Of a stretch of 64,000 nt of DNA, positions 33,026 to 41,925 are shown one piece after another; position 1 is the stretch's first letter, and each line of letters begins with the position of its first letter. Origin of the DNA: AG25 sp035517615 (GTDB taxonomy: Bacteria; Gemmatimonadota; Gemmatimonadetes; Gemmatimonadales; GWC2-71-9); assembly GCA_035517615.1 (NCBI GenBank), contig DATIYM010000008.1:62001-126000 (forward strand), written 5' to 3'. The position numbers were made by a program, and so were the translations under genes. Under the pieces are notes generated by a model. It did no database searches, was not told where the DNA came from, and saw only the letters and a program-made list of their open reading frames with translations.

Positions 33026-33484
33026 ATGAACACCGCTGAGTCGGTCGGACTGTGTTTCAGCTGCCGTTGGATGCGCGCCGTCGCGACGCGACGCGCGTCG
33101 CTGTACTTCCGGTGTGCGCGCGCGGAGGCCGACCCCCGGTTTCCGCGCTATCCCCAGTTGCCCGTCCGCGCCTGCACGGGATATGAGGACGCGATGCTCT
33201 ACGTGATCCTGATCAACTACACCAAGCCGCTCGCCGACGTCGATGCCGTCCGGGCACGGCACATCGAACACATCGAGCGCTACGCCTCGCAAGGAATATT
33301 CCATGCATGGGCGCGGCGGAACCCTCCCACCGGGGGCGTGCTGATCGCGATGGCTCCGGATCGCGCGGCGCTCGAGGCCGTGGTTGCCCAGGATCCCTAC
33401 GTTGCGGCCGGCGTCGCCCAGCCTGAAATCGTCGAGTTCGCTGCCGCAAATATCAGCGGAGTGTTCCGCGTCGCGAAATCGTAA
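33026..33484 (+). CDS. zinc-ribbon domain fused to a YciI-like domain
   Basis: 152 residues. Residues 1-54 hold C10, C13, C30 and C50 with DPRFPRYPQLPV and CTGYE, like a family of about 55-residue stand-alone zinc-ribbon proteins I recall from many proteobacteria. From M57 a YciI/EthD-type ferredoxin fold follows (LYVILINYTKPLADVDAVRARHIEHI, AARRNPPTGGVLIAM-like core), with a His in the usual place. There is no stop between them. An internal ATG at 33194 could also yield the YciI part alone. Function unknown. Confidence 0.72.
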   Translation: MNTAESVGLCFSCRWMRAVATRRASLYFRCARAEADPRFPRYPQLPVRACTGYEDAMLYVILINYTKPLADVDAVRARHIEHIERYASQGIFHAWARRNPPTGGVLIAMAPDRAALEAVVAQDPYVAAGVAQPEIVEFAAANISGVFRVAKS

Positions 33485-33596
33485 GGTATTGCGGCAGCCC
33501 AACTTGTAATATTGCCGCTGGCGCCGCTATTGCGCGGCGCGACGCGTTTTCCCAGTTTCGCTGCCGCGCCCCCGCACACAAATCAAGCGAGGTAAG

Positions 33597-34520
33597 GTGG
33601 TCCGCCCGAGTTTCGTGGAGAGGGCCAAGCTGTTCTTTTTCCGCCACTTCGAGCGGATTTTCGTGCTGCTCTTGGTCGGCGCGATGGTGGTCATCCACGC
33701 CGCAATCGATGACAAGCTTGCATTCCTGAATTTCTATTACCTGCCGATGATCCTCGCCGGGTTTTACGGCGGTCGGCGCTTTGCCGTGATGTCCGGGCTG
33801 TTCGTCGTGGGGCTCGTATTCTTCTTTCAGGCGGTGCAGGGACTGGATTCGGCGCCGGGGTTCTCGACGCCGGTGCTGCTCGCCCTCGTTCCCTGGGGCG
33901 GGTTTCTCATCCTGACGGGCTACGTGGTGGGGAAACTCGCGGAGCAACGGGAGCTGCGTCTGGGCGAAGTGAAGAACGCCTATCTCGCGACGCTCGAGCT
34001 GCTCGCCTTTCACATCGAATCCACTGAGAAGCATCAGCAGGGGCACAGCACGCGCGTGGCGCAGGTGGCCGACGCGATCGCGAACGAGCTCCGGCTATCG
34101 GAGGACGACCGCGAAAATCTGCACGTGGCGGCGTTGCTGCACGAGGTGGGAACCCGCGACCAGCGGCTGCTTCGGCTCCTGGCGCGGTCGGAAAGCGATG
34201 CGACGGTTTCCGTCGCGCGCGCCATGCACGGCGCGGCCGCGATCATCGCGGAGTATGGTCACTACTACGAAATCGTCGGCGAAGACTGGGAGATCGATTC
34301 GCTTCCAATCCCGCTGACGGTAAAGATCCTCGCCGTGGCGGATTCCTTCGAGACGCTGCAAATGGCCACGCCGGTGCGTGAGGCATTCCCCAAATGGCGG
34401 GCGCTCGAGGAGATCGAAAAGGGCGTGGGAAAGACGTTCGCGTTGGCCGCGGTCCGCGCGCTGCGCGTGGTCGCCGGCCAACCGGAAGCGCTGGCTCGCG
34501 GAGCGCTAAAGGTCGTTTGA
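33597..34520 (+). CDS. membrane protein with degenerate HD domain
   Basis: A GTG start (GCGAGGTAAG just upstream) gives 307 residues. Four hydrophobic segments fill residues 20-115. A cytoplasmic HD-type domain follows with H150 (HSTRV) and H182-E183 (AALLHEVG), where HD-GYP enzymes have LLHDIG. Asp is replaced by Glu, and no GYP motif follows. It may therefore be a non-catalytic or altered c-di-GMP phosphodiesterase relative. Its stop overlaps the convergent fabI end by 15 bp. Confidence 0.75.
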   Translation: MVRPSFVERAKLFFFRHFERIFVLLLVGAMVVIHAAIDDKLAFLNFYYLPMILAGFYGGRRFAVMSGLFVVGLVFFFQAVQGLDSAPGFSTPVLLALVPWGGFLILTGYVVGKLAEQRELRLGEVKNAYLATLELLAFHIESTEKHQQGHSTRVAQVADAIANELRLSEDDRENLHVAALLHEVGTRDQRLLRLLARSESDATVSVARAMHGAAAIIAEYGHYYEIVGEDWEIDSLPIPLTVKILAVADSFETLQMATPVREAFPKWRALEEIEKGVGKTFALAAVRALRVVAGQPEALARGALKVV

Positions 34521-35420
34521 GCCCGGCAGCGGCGCCGGCGCTACGGCCATCCCCATGATGTGGTAGCCGTTGTCGACGTAGATCACCGAGCCCGTGATCG
34601 CCCGCGCCAGCGGGGACAGCAGAAAGAGCGCGGTGTTTCCCACATCTTCGGCATCGATCTGCCGCTGGAGCGGTGAATTCGCGGTCGTGTAGGCGATCAT
34701 CTGATCGATGAACCCGATCGCGCTCGCCGCCCGCGAAGCCCACGGGCCCGCGGAAATCGCGTTGACTCGCACGTTGAATCGCCGTCCCGCCTCGTACGCC
34801 AGCGTTCTCGTGTCCGCTTCGAGTGCCGCCTTGGCGGACGACATGCCGCCGCCATATCCCGGAATGACCCGCTGCCCCGCCATGTAGCTGAGCGAAAGAA
34901 ACGCGCCATGCGGCCGCATCAGCGGTCCGAGATGGCTGACCAGGCTGACGTTGCTGTACGCGCTAACGCTCAACGCTTCGAGGTACCCGCGCCGGCTCGT
35001 GTCCACGAGCGGCTTTTTGACCTCCGGCGCGTTCGCCAGGCTGTGCACCACGATGTCGAGCGACTGGCCGCCGAACTCGCCGCGCAGCCGCTCGGTCATC
35101 CCCGCGATGCTGAAATCGCCCACGTCGCGGTAGCGTTTGTTCTCGCGGATGTCGGGCGGCGCGTCGTCCAGCGTGTCGAACGCGGCATCGAGCGGGTAGA
35201 TCCGCTCGAACGCGAGCGGCGCACCGCTCGAGAGCGTGAGCGCATCGGCGATTTTTCCGCGCTCGAGCAGCTTCGTAAAGATGCCCAATGCCGGGGGCCA
35301 GGTGCCGACACAGATGGTTGCCCCCGCTTCGGCCAGCGCCTTGGCGATGGCGAAGCCGAATCCCGATGCGTCGGCCACGCCGGCGACCAGCGCTCGTTTT
35401 CCGGTCAGATCGATGTTCAC
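34506..35420 (-). CDS. fabI: enoyl-[acyl-carrier-protein] reductase, plant-type
   Basis: Reduces trans-2-enoyl-ACP in fatty acid elongation with NAD(P)H. The GTG at 35420 with AAGGA upstream gives 304 residues. It has the SDR fold and the active-site block YMAGQRVIPGYGGGMSSAKAALEADTR read in sections: Tyr, then GYGGGMSSAK with the catalytic Lys. It also has an insertion near residues 85-115 (DDAPPDIRENKRY) characteristic of plant/Bacteroidetes-type FabI rather than the E. coli form. It lies 10 bases behind fabH on the same strand. Confidence 0.92.
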   Translation of the reverse strand: MNIDLTGKRALVAGVADASGFGFAIAKALAEAGATICVGTWPPALGIFTKLLERGKIADALTLSSGAPLAFERIYPLDAAFDTLDDAPPDIRENKRYRDVGDFSIAGMTERLRGEFGGQSLDIVVHSLANAPEVKKPLVDTSRRGYLEALSVSAYSNVSLVSHLGPLMRPHGAFLSLSYMAGQRVIPGYGGGMSSAKAALEADTRTLAYEAGRRFNVRVNAISAGPWASRAASAIGFIDQMIAYTTANSPLQRQIDAEDVGNTALFLLSPLARAITGSVIYVDNGYHIMGMAVAPAPLPGSNDL

Positions 35421-35430
35421 GGAGTCCTTT

Positions 35431-36426
35431 CTACCAGCGGATCGCGGCACTGGCCCAGGTGAATCCCGAGCCGAACGCCGCGAGCACGAGCAGCTCGCCG
35501 CGATTCAGCCGGTTCTGCGCCAGCGCTTCATGGAGCGCGATGGGAATCGATGCGGCGGTCGTATTGCCATACTTGTGGATGTTGGCGAACACCTGATCGT
35601 CCCGCAGCGACATCTCCTTCGCGAGCATGTCGATGATGCGGAGATTGGCCTGGTGCGGGACCAGGAGCCTCATGTCGGGTGTGGTGAAGCCGTTGGTGCA
35701 AAGCGCGAGCTCCACCGCTTCCCGCATGCGGACCGATGCGGCCTTGAACACCTCCCGGCCGTCCATCACCGGCCGGTGCAGGCCCGCTGCGAGCATCTCG
35801 ACGCTCACGTACGGATCGTGCGCGAGTCCGGGGCCGTCGACCCAGAGTTTTTCAGCGTCCCGACCATCGGAGAACAAATGGGTGGACAGCACCCCGCGCC
35901 GGGGATCGTCGGTAGCGCCGAGGATCACGGCACCGGCCCCGTCGCCGAACAGCACGGCCGTGTCGCGACCCCGCGTCGTTTTGTCGAGGCCTCGAGAGTG
36001 CACCTCGGCGCCGACGAGCAGAATGCGGCGGTATTGTCCCGAGCGGACCCACGCATCCGCGATGGAGAGCCCGTAGATGAACCCGCTGCACTGATTCCGC
36101 ACGTCGACGGCGGGAATATTCGAGACGCCGAGCTCGCGCTGGAGGAAGACGCCGTTGCCGGGTTCGAAATGATCGGGCGTGCAGGTACAGTAGATGATGC
36201 AGTCCAGATCCGAGGATCGAAGGCCGGCCCGCTCGAGCGCCACGGCCGCCGCTGCGCGCGCGAGCGTGGCCCCTGTATCGCCCGGCTCGACCCAGTGACG
36301 CGTGCGGATCCCGCTGCGCTGGGTGATCCACTCATCCGAGGTATCCATGAGCTTCGCGAGGTCGTCATTCGTGACCACGCGCGCCGGAACGTGAAAGCCG
36401 GTCGCGATGAATTCAGTCCGCGGCAT
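35431..36426 (-). CDS. fabH: 3-oxoacyl-[acyl-carrier-protein] synthase III
   Basis: Initiates fatty acid synthesis by condensing acyl-CoA with malonyl-ACP. 331 residues with the Cys-His-Asn triad: C113 in NQCSGF, H258 in VPHQANLRI and N288 in YGNTTAAS. GDGAGAVIL and the C-terminal GSGFTWAS are typical. The ATG start (36426) is 77 bp from the divergent gene at 36504. Together with fabI this forms a two-gene lipid operon. Which acyl-CoA primer is used cannot be read. Confidence 0.94.
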   Translation of the reverse strand: MPRTEFIATGFHVPARVVTNDDLAKLMDTSDEWITQRSGIRTRHWVEPGDTGATLARAAAAVALERAGLRSSDLDCIIYCTCTPDHFEPGNGVFLQRELGVSNIPAVDVRNQCSGFIYGLSIADAWVRSGQYRRILLVGAEVHSRGLDKTTRGRDTAVLFGDGAGAVILGATDDPRRGVLSTHLFSDGRDAEKLWVDGPGLAHDPYVSVEMLAAGLHRPVMDGREVFKAASVRMREAVELALCTNGFTTPDMRLLVPHQANLRIIDMLAKEMSLRDDQVFANIHKYGNTTAASIPIALHEALAQNRLNRGELLVLAAFGSGFTWASAAIRW

Positions 36427-36503
36427 CTCGGGCCTCGCTAGGCGGTTGCGGGGTCACAGGGAATGGGGAAGATTTCGCCCCCGGTCGAGCAAAGCAAGGG
36501 AGC

Positions 36504-36761
36504 ATGGATCTATTCGTGACCACGGAGCAGCTCGCGGCGCTGCGCGGCGCGAAACATCTTCCCGATGTGCTCGCGCGCGTACTGTCGCAGTCTCGGCCGA
36601 GCGGCGCTGGATACCTGCTCACGCTTACCTACGAGGAAGCCACGGCGCTGAACGAACTGTGCGCCTGGAACGTGCACACCGATGCCGCGGGCGCTATCAC
36701 GCCATCCTCCCGGGTGTTCGAGGACGTCGTGACCGCGATCATGAATCATCCGGAATATTAG
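36504..36761 (+). CDS. small conserved-looking protein of unknown function
   Basis: 85 residues, ATG preceded by AAGGGAGC. Acidic, soluble, no Cys pair or signal peptide; the middle (YLLTLTYEEATALNELCAWN) is helix-prone. Divergent from fabH. Codon use resembles its neighbours, and the antisense frame over it is a shadow. I do not recognise the family. Confidence 0.6.
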   Translation: MDLFVTTEQLAALRGAKHLPDVLARVLSQSRPSGAGYLLTLTYEEATALNELCAWNVHTDAAGAITPSSRVFEDVVTAIMNHPEY

Positions 36762-36764
36762 AGG

Positions 36765-36798
36765 GCGGTCGGCCGCGGTAACGCGGTCGAAGGCGGTA
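36765..36798. repeat. imperfect 18-bp tandem duplication
   Basis: GCGGTCGGCCGCGGTA (36765-36780) is repeated 18 bases on as GCGGTCGAAGGCGGTA (36783-36798), 13 of 16 identical. It fills the short gap before the S9 peptidase ribosome site. Confidence 0.6.
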
Positions 36799-36818
36799 AT
36801 AAATCGAAAGGACAATCG

Positions 36819-38849
36819 ATGCGACGCGCACTGGCGATATTGGGTTTTGCCCTTCTCGCTTCCCCCCTCCCCCTTCCCGCTCAAAAGCGCGCCATCACGA
36901 TCGACGATTACCTCGCGCTGCCGAGTGTGTCCGATCCGCAGCTCTCCCCGGACGGGAAAAAGATCGCGTACACGGTGACACGGTACTCGCTGCAGGATAA
37001 TCGGGGCACGTCCCGCATCTGGATTGCCGATATCGCGGCAGGCACGACCCGTGAGGTGACGGAAGGCCCGGGTTCGGATCGGCAACCGCGCTGGTCGCCG
37101 GATGGATTGTCGCTGGCGTTTGTGTCCTCGCGCGATGGGGGCCCGCAGCTCTGGATATTGCCGCTGACGGGGGGTGGCGAGGCGCGCAAGCTGACGAGCC
37201 TGCCCGACGGCGTGTCCGACCCCCTGTGGATGCCGGATGGCAAGGGATTGCTCGTAACGAGCGACATCAAATGGCCCGCCGATCAGGAAATCGATAGGCG
37301 CAACGGGCAGTATCCCACGGACGCCCGGTTGTGGACCGACCTGTTCTACCGGCACTGGGACGATTGGCGGGCCGGGCACCGACAGCACGAATTCCTGATC
37401 TCTGTCGCTGACGGGAAAGCCCGGGACCTCATACCCGACGACCGCGACGTTCCCACCATCGCGACCAGCGGAGATGGCGACGTGAGCGTCGCGCCCGATG
37501 GTCGGGAGATCGCGATCGCGATCCACAACGAGCCGGTGGCGACGACCACGAACGTGGATATCTACACGCTCAACCCCGATGGTACGGGCCTCAAGGCCGC
37601 GACCACCTCCAAAGGGGCGGACAACACGCCGCGCTATTCGCCGGACGGCAAATGGCTCTCGTACGTTTCGCTCGAGCGGCCCGGGTTCGAGGCCGATCGC
37701 GGCAGGCTGATGTTGTTGCAGCGAACCGGGGGCAGGACGGGCAGCGCGAATCCCGTGGAAGCCACAGCCGGTTGGACGCTCTCGGTCGGGTCGTACTCCT
37801 GGTGTCCAGGATCGGATTGTCTCTATGCCGTCATCGAGGAGCGAGGACGTCTGAATCTCTATCGCATCGACGTGCCCTCGTTCCGCCGGACCGTCGTGTA
37901 TTCCGGCGGCTGCAACACCAATCCCGCCGGATCGGCCGACGGGAAGACGGTGGCGTACCTGCATCAAAGCAATACCGAGCCGCCGGAAGTATGGGCCAAC
38001 GGCAAACCTGTGAGCCACCATACCGATTCACTCACGAACCTGCTCGATTTGCGGCCGCTCGAGCCGTTCGGGTTCATTGGCGCGCTGGGCGACTCGGTGT
38101 TCGGCTGGCTGCTGAAGCCGCCGGGCTTCGAATCAGGCAAGAAATATCCGCTCGTTTACCTGATCCACGGCGGGCCGCAGGGTGCCTGGGAAGACGACTG
38201 GCACGCGCGCTGGAATTATCAAATGTTCGCGAGCCGCGGCTACGTGATCGGGGCCGTCAACTTTCATGGCTCGACGGGATACGGCCAGAAGTTCACCGAT
38301 GCCATCTCGCAGCACTGGGGCGACTATCCGTACGACGACCTGATGAAAGGCGTGGACGTGCTGTCACGCCTGCCGTACGTTGACTCGACGCGCATGGGCG
38401 CGGCGGGGGCCTCCTACGGCGGATACATGGTGTACTGGATTGCGGGGCACACGAATCGGTTCAAGGTCCTCGTGGATCATGACGGCGTGTTCAATACCAT
38501 CAGCATGTTCGGGTCCACGGAAGAGCTGTGGTTCGTGACCTGGGAGTTCGGCGGTACGCCCTCGACCAACCGCCCGCTCTATGACAAGTGGTCGCCCTCG
38601 AACTTCGTGCAGAACTGGAACACGCCAATGCTGATCATCCACTCGCAGCACGACTATCGAGTGGACCTGTCAGAGGGCTATCAGGCCTTTACGGCGCTCA
38701 GGACCAGGGGGGTGCCGGGCAAATTCCTGTATTTCCCCGACGAGAGTCACTGGGTGCTGCACCCGCGCAATCGCCGGCTGTGGTGGGGAACGGTGCTCGA
38801 CTGGCTCGATCAGTACCTGCGGCCCACGGCGACGGCTGGAGGGCGGTAG
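36819..38849 (+). CDS. S9 family prolyl oligopeptidase / dipeptidyl peptidase (secreted)
   Basis: 676 residues with a signal peptide ending at LPLPAQ. A beta-propeller of WD40-like/TolB-type blades (SDPQLSPDGKKIAYT, RQPRWSPDGLSLAF, TPRYSPDGKWLSYV) occupies about 30-390. An alpha/beta-hydrolase domain follows with S532 in GASYGGYM, D612 in QHDYRVD and H644 in ESHWVL. The layout resembles DPP5/acylaminoacyl peptidases that cut short periplasmic peptides. Part of the signal-peptide coding sequence is a 7-bp repeat. The stop codon sits in a perfect 9-bp tandem duplication (38843-38860). GGA precedes the ATG. Confidence 0.92.
   Translation: MRRALAILGFALLASPLPLPAQKRAITIDDYLALPSVSDPQLSPDGKKIAYTVTRYSLQDNRGTSRIWIADIAAGTTREVTEGPGSDRQPRWSPDGLSLAFVSSRDGGPQLWILPLTGGGEARKLTSLPDGVSDPLWMPDGKGLLVTSDIKWPADQEIDRRNGQYPTDARLWTDLFYRHWDDWRAGHRQHEFLISVADGKARDLIPDDRDVPTIATSGDGDVSVAPDGREIAIAIHNEPVATTTNVDIYTLNPDGTGLKAATTSKGADNTPRYSPDGKWLSYVSLERPGFEADRGRLMLLQRTGGRTGSANPVEATAGWTLSVGSYSWCPGSDCLYAVIEERGRLNLYRIDVPSFRRTVVYSGGCNTNPAGSADGKTVAYLHQSNTEPPEVWANGKPVSHHTDSLTNLLDLRPLEPFGFIGALGDSVFGWLLKPPGFESGKKYPLVYLIHGGPQGAWEDDWHARWNYQMFASRGYVIGAVNFHGSTGYGQKFTDAISQHWGDYPYDDLMKGVDVLSRLPYVDSTRMGAAGASYGGYMVYWIAGHTNRFKVLVDHDGVFNTISMFGSTEELWFVTWEFGGTPSTNRPLYDKWSPSNFVQNWNTPMLIIHSQHDYRVDLSEGYQAFTALRTRGVPGKFLYFPDESHWVLHPRNRRLWWGTVLDWLDQYLRPTATAGGR
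36858..36882. repeat. heptamer repeat inside the S9 signal-peptide codons
   Basis: GCTTCCC CCCTCCC CCTTCCC GCTC in register. On the opposite strand this is the GGGAAGC/GGGAAGG unit of the intergenic array at 52351-52399. Here it encodes the signal-peptide c-region ASPLPLPA. Confidence 0.65.
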
Positions 38850-38865
38850 TCGCGGTAGTCAAGGA

Positions 38866-38914
38866 GAGGCCGTGGCACGTGGCGCCCGCGCCCGGCCCCA
38901 CGTGCGACGGCCTC
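38866..38914. terminator. hairpin between convergent peptidase genes
   Basis: Arms 38866-38882 and 38898-38914 pair at 16 of 17 positions (GAGGCCGT/ACGGCCTC and CACGTGG/CCACGTG) around a 15-base loop. It sits in the 102-bp gap between two convergent peptidase genes. No T-run follows on either strand, so it is a stem that could block exonucleases or aid termination rather than a classical intrinsic terminator. Confidence 0.5.
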
Positions 38915-38951
38915 CCAACCGTGCCACAGCCTGACGACGACGTGACTCGAT

Positions 38952-40919
38952 CTACCGCCCCTTCGGCCACACATTGTTCTCCCGCCGCACGTCCGGAATG
39001 CGGTTGTCGGGGTCCACTTCGACCTTGGTCACGTCATCCGGATACTGCTGCACGTACACGTAGCGATTCCCCTGCATCCAGACCTCGACTGGTAGACGCA
39101 CGCGAGTCGTCGAGCGGTCCGCGAACGTGATCCGCAGGTCGACGGGGAGCGGAAGTTCGCCCAGGCTGGATAGGAAAATGCCCGTGAACGTCACCCCACT
39201 CGAATCCTTGAGCGTGCTGATCGAGTCGACGGCCTGATCCACGACATCCGTGCGGTAGAACCAGCCACGCCAGAACCAGGACAAGTCTTCGCCCAGTCCG
39301 TCTTCCATGGTGCGGAAGAAGTCTGCGGGCGTGGGATGCTTGAAGGCCCAGCGGCGGATGTACTCGCGGAAGGCGGCGTCGAATCGCGTGGTGTCGTCGA
39401 TGACGTACTGGCGCAGCAGATACAAGCCCGTGGCTGGCTTGTTGTATTCGACCTGGCCCAAGAGCCGCGGGGCCACTCGGTCTGCCGGGAGCATGGGCGG
39501 CTGGTCGAGCCCGAGCGATGCAAACCGCGCCCATTGCACCGCCGCCCCGCGCCCCTGCGGCACCGAGTCGTGATAAAACGCCATCTCCGAGTAGATATTG
39601 ATGAACGTGTTGAATCCCTCGTCCATCCACGCATACAGCCGCTCGTTCGATCCGACCGTCATCGGGAACCACTGATGTCCCAGCTCGTGAGTCTCGACCT
39701 GGAATAGCCCGCGCCCGCCAGAGCGATCCTCGCAGAACACGATCATCGGGTATTCCATGCCGCCCACCGGGCCGCCCACATTCGTCGCGACCGGGTAGGG
39801 GTAGTGGAACCATTTCTCCGAGTAGTGCTGGATCGAATGACGGGCGTAGACCGTCGAGTTCTGCCAGTCCGAGTTGGCCTCGATCGGGTACGCCGACTGC
39901 ACGAGAATTCCATCCCATCCCGCAGCATCCCAGACGAAATTCGGCGCCGCGGCCCAGGCCACGTCGCGCACGTTCTTCGCCTCGAAATGCCACGTCAACG
40001 AAGGTGTCTTTCCCGCGGGCCGGGTCGACGTATTCCCGACCTCTTTCTGTCCGATGATCGCGACTGTCCGATCGGACTTGAGCGCCTGGGCCAGCCGGTC
40101 GCGCTGCGTCGGCGTCAACACGTCGGCGGGATTGAGCAATGTCCCGGTCGCGACCACGATGAAGCTGCGTGGAACGGTGACCTCGAAATCGAAATCGCCG
40201 TACTCGAGGTAAAACTCGCCCTGGCCGAGATACTGCTCGGTGTTCCAGCCCCGTACATCGTCGTAGACGGCCATACGGGGGTACCACTGCGCCATCTCGT
40301 ACTCCCAACCTTCCGCGTATAGCTCTCTTCCCATCCGGTCGGAGCCATGTTCGGGTATCTGGAAATGATAGACGACGCTGAATTCCACGGTGCCTTTGGG
40401 ATTCAGCGGGCGGTCCAGATCGACACGCATGAGCGTGCCGTCCACCGTCATTTTCAGCGGCGTTTGCTTTTCCGCTGGCCCGCTCGTCTTCTTCTCGGCC
40501 CGCTGCACCGCGGAGAATTCGTCGATCGTGTACCCGCCCACAAATCCGCCGCCCGCGAATCTGGCGCCCGGTGGCGCCAGGAAGCCCGCCCGGCTGTCCG
40601 CGCGATAGATGTTCTGGTCGAGCTGCACCCACACGTATCGCAGGGTATCCGGAGAGTTGTTGGTGTAGCGTATGGTTTCGCGGCCCGAGAGCGTCTGCGT
40701 CCCGGTATCGAGCGTCGCGCGGATGACGTAATCCGCTCGCTGCTGCCAGTACACGGGGCCAGGCATGCCCGAGCCCGTGCGGATCATGGTCGGTGTGGGA
40801 AGCGTGAGCCGCCGGAACGGCGACGTGTCGCCCACCTGCGGCGGGAGCGACGGAAGCGGCGTCTGGGGCGGTCGCTGTTGCTGCTGCAACAGCGTGGCTG
40901 CGAGCACGAAAGCGAGCAT
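38952..40919 (-). CDS. M1 family zinc metallopeptidase
   Basis: 655 residues with an N-terminal signal sequence (MLAFVLAATLL). Gluzincin motif HELGHQW (H411, E412, H415) with the third zinc ligand E434 in DEGFNTF, and GGMEYP in place of the GAMEN aminopeptidase motif, a variant usual in this secreted bacterial subgroup. An N-terminal beta-saddle domain precedes catalysis and a beta-rich tail follows. It should trim peptides in the periplasm. It lies last in a same-strand run behind the EamA gene with a 39-bp gap. Confidence 0.92.
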   Translation of the reverse strand: MLAFVLAATLLQQQQRPPQTPLPSLPPQVGDTSPFRRLTLPTPTMIRTGSGMPGPVYWQQRADYVIRATLDTGTQTLSGRETIRYTNNSPDTLRYVWVQLDQNIYRADSRAGFLAPPGARFAGGGFVGGYTIDEFSAVQRAEKKTSGPAEKQTPLKMTVDGTLMRVDLDRPLNPKGTVEFSVVYHFQIPEHGSDRMGRELYAEGWEYEMAQWYPRMAVYDDVRGWNTEQYLGQGEFYLEYGDFDFEVTVPRSFIVVATGTLLNPADVLTPTQRDRLAQALKSDRTVAIIGQKEVGNTSTRPAGKTPSLTWHFEAKNVRDVAWAAAPNFVWDAAGWDGILVQSAYPIEANSDWQNSTVYARHSIQHYSEKWFHYPYPVATNVGGPVGGMEYPMIVFCEDRSGGRGLFQVETHELGHQWFPMTVGSNERLYAWMDEGFNTFINIYSEMAFYHDSVPQGRGAAVQWARFASLGLDQPPMLPADRVAPRLLGQVEYNKPATGLYLLRQYVIDDTTRFDAAFREYIRRWAFKHPTPADFFRTMEDGLGEDLSWFWRGWFYRTDVVDQAVDSISTLKDSSGVTFTGIFLSSLGELPLPVDLRITFADRSTTRVRLPVEVWMQGNRYVYVQQYPDDVTKVEVDPDNRIPDVRRENNVWPKGR

Positions 40920-40958
40920 GCAGGGCGGTCCTCGAGTTACGAAACGGAGCCGCGGCGG

Positions 40959-41924
40959 TCAGACTTCCGCGGCGCGAACGGGAGCTTCTCCTTCGGTCAG
41001 ATATCCACCGGCGACTCCGCCCACAACGAGCGCGAGCCCGAGCCATCCCACAGCGGTGAGCTGCTGGGAGAAGAGCAACAAGGCGAGTATCGAGCCCACC
41101 ACTGGCTCAACGGTCGCCGCCACGGCAGTCGGCGCCGCGTCGATCCGGCGCAGCGCGGCAAAGAAAAGAATGTTCGCGCCCAAAACGGGACCGATGGCGA
41201 GCGCCGCGATGTACAGCCAGGCCCCGGGCGTGGGCGGCATGATGGGTGGCTGACCCGCGAGCGGCAGGATGATCCCCAGAATGAGCGTGCCTCCGGCGAT
41301 CTCGAGCAGCAGGACACGCTGCGCTCCATACCGCGGCACCGACCAGCGGCCCAGCAGCGTGCTGCCCGCATACGACAGCGCCGCGAACAGCCCCCCCGCG
41401 ATACCGGCAATGAGACTGGGCATGGCAACGGTGGTGACCCCTGAACCATGACTGCCGCCGCGCACGGTCAACGCCGCGCCGGCCATGACCACGACGGCGA
41501 GCAGCAAGCGAGTGCGGGTGAGCGTCTCGCCGAGCAGCGGTTTCGCCAACAGCGCGACGATCACGGGGGCGGTATAGAGCAGCGCCGCCGCTCCGGCCAC
41601 GCCCGTGCCCGCGATGCCGAACTGATACGCCACCTCGAACAGCGCGACCAGCGCGCCTCCCCCGAGCCCGACGACCAGCAATCCACGGCGGTCGATCCGA
41701 AAGAACCCTGGACGTGTCATTCCATAGGCGATGAGCGCGAGCGAGCCCACGAGAATACGCCAGAATCCAATCCCGGTGAGGGAAGCACCTTCCTTATACA
41801 GGGCGGTGCTCAAGGGGCCGGTGGTGCCCCAGACCGCACCGGCAGCCAACGCGAATCCGTACCCGGCGATTCGCGTTGCGCGTGCCTCGCGATCGCGGCC
41901 AGCCACGGTCGTGGTCGACTCCAC
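40959..41924 (-). CDS. EamA family (DMT superfamily) transporter
   Basis: About ten hydrophobic segments in two homologous EamA halves (first GFALAAGAVWGTTGPLS, second SLIAGIAGGLFAALSYAGSTLLGR). The chosen GTG at 41924, one base after the PhzF stop, gives 321 residues. A GTG at 41906 is also possible, and the longer frame to 42083 runs antisense-like through PhzF. DMT permeases export amino acids, nucleosides or other metabolites; the substrate is unknown. Confidence 0.85.
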   Translation of the reverse strand: MESTTTVAGRDREARATRIAGYGFALAAGAVWGTTGPLSTALYKEGASLTGIGFWRILVGSLALIAYGMTRPGFFRIDRRGLLVVGLGGGALVALFEVAYQFGIAGTGVAGAAALLYTAPVIVALLAKPLLGETLTRTRLLLAVVVMAGAALTVRGGSHGSGVTTVAMPSLIAGIAGGLFAALSYAGSTLLGRWSVPRYGAQRVLLLEIAGGTLILGIILPLAGQPPIMPPTPGAWLYIAALAIGPVLGANILFFAALRRIDAAPTAVAATVEPVVGSILALLLFSQQLTAVGWLGLALVVGGVAGGYLTEGEAPVRAAEV

Positions 41925-41925
41925 C

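Noticed and set aside
38866..38914. Classical intrinsic terminator
   Set aside because: The stem is strong but no T-run follows on either strand; kept only as a hairpin.
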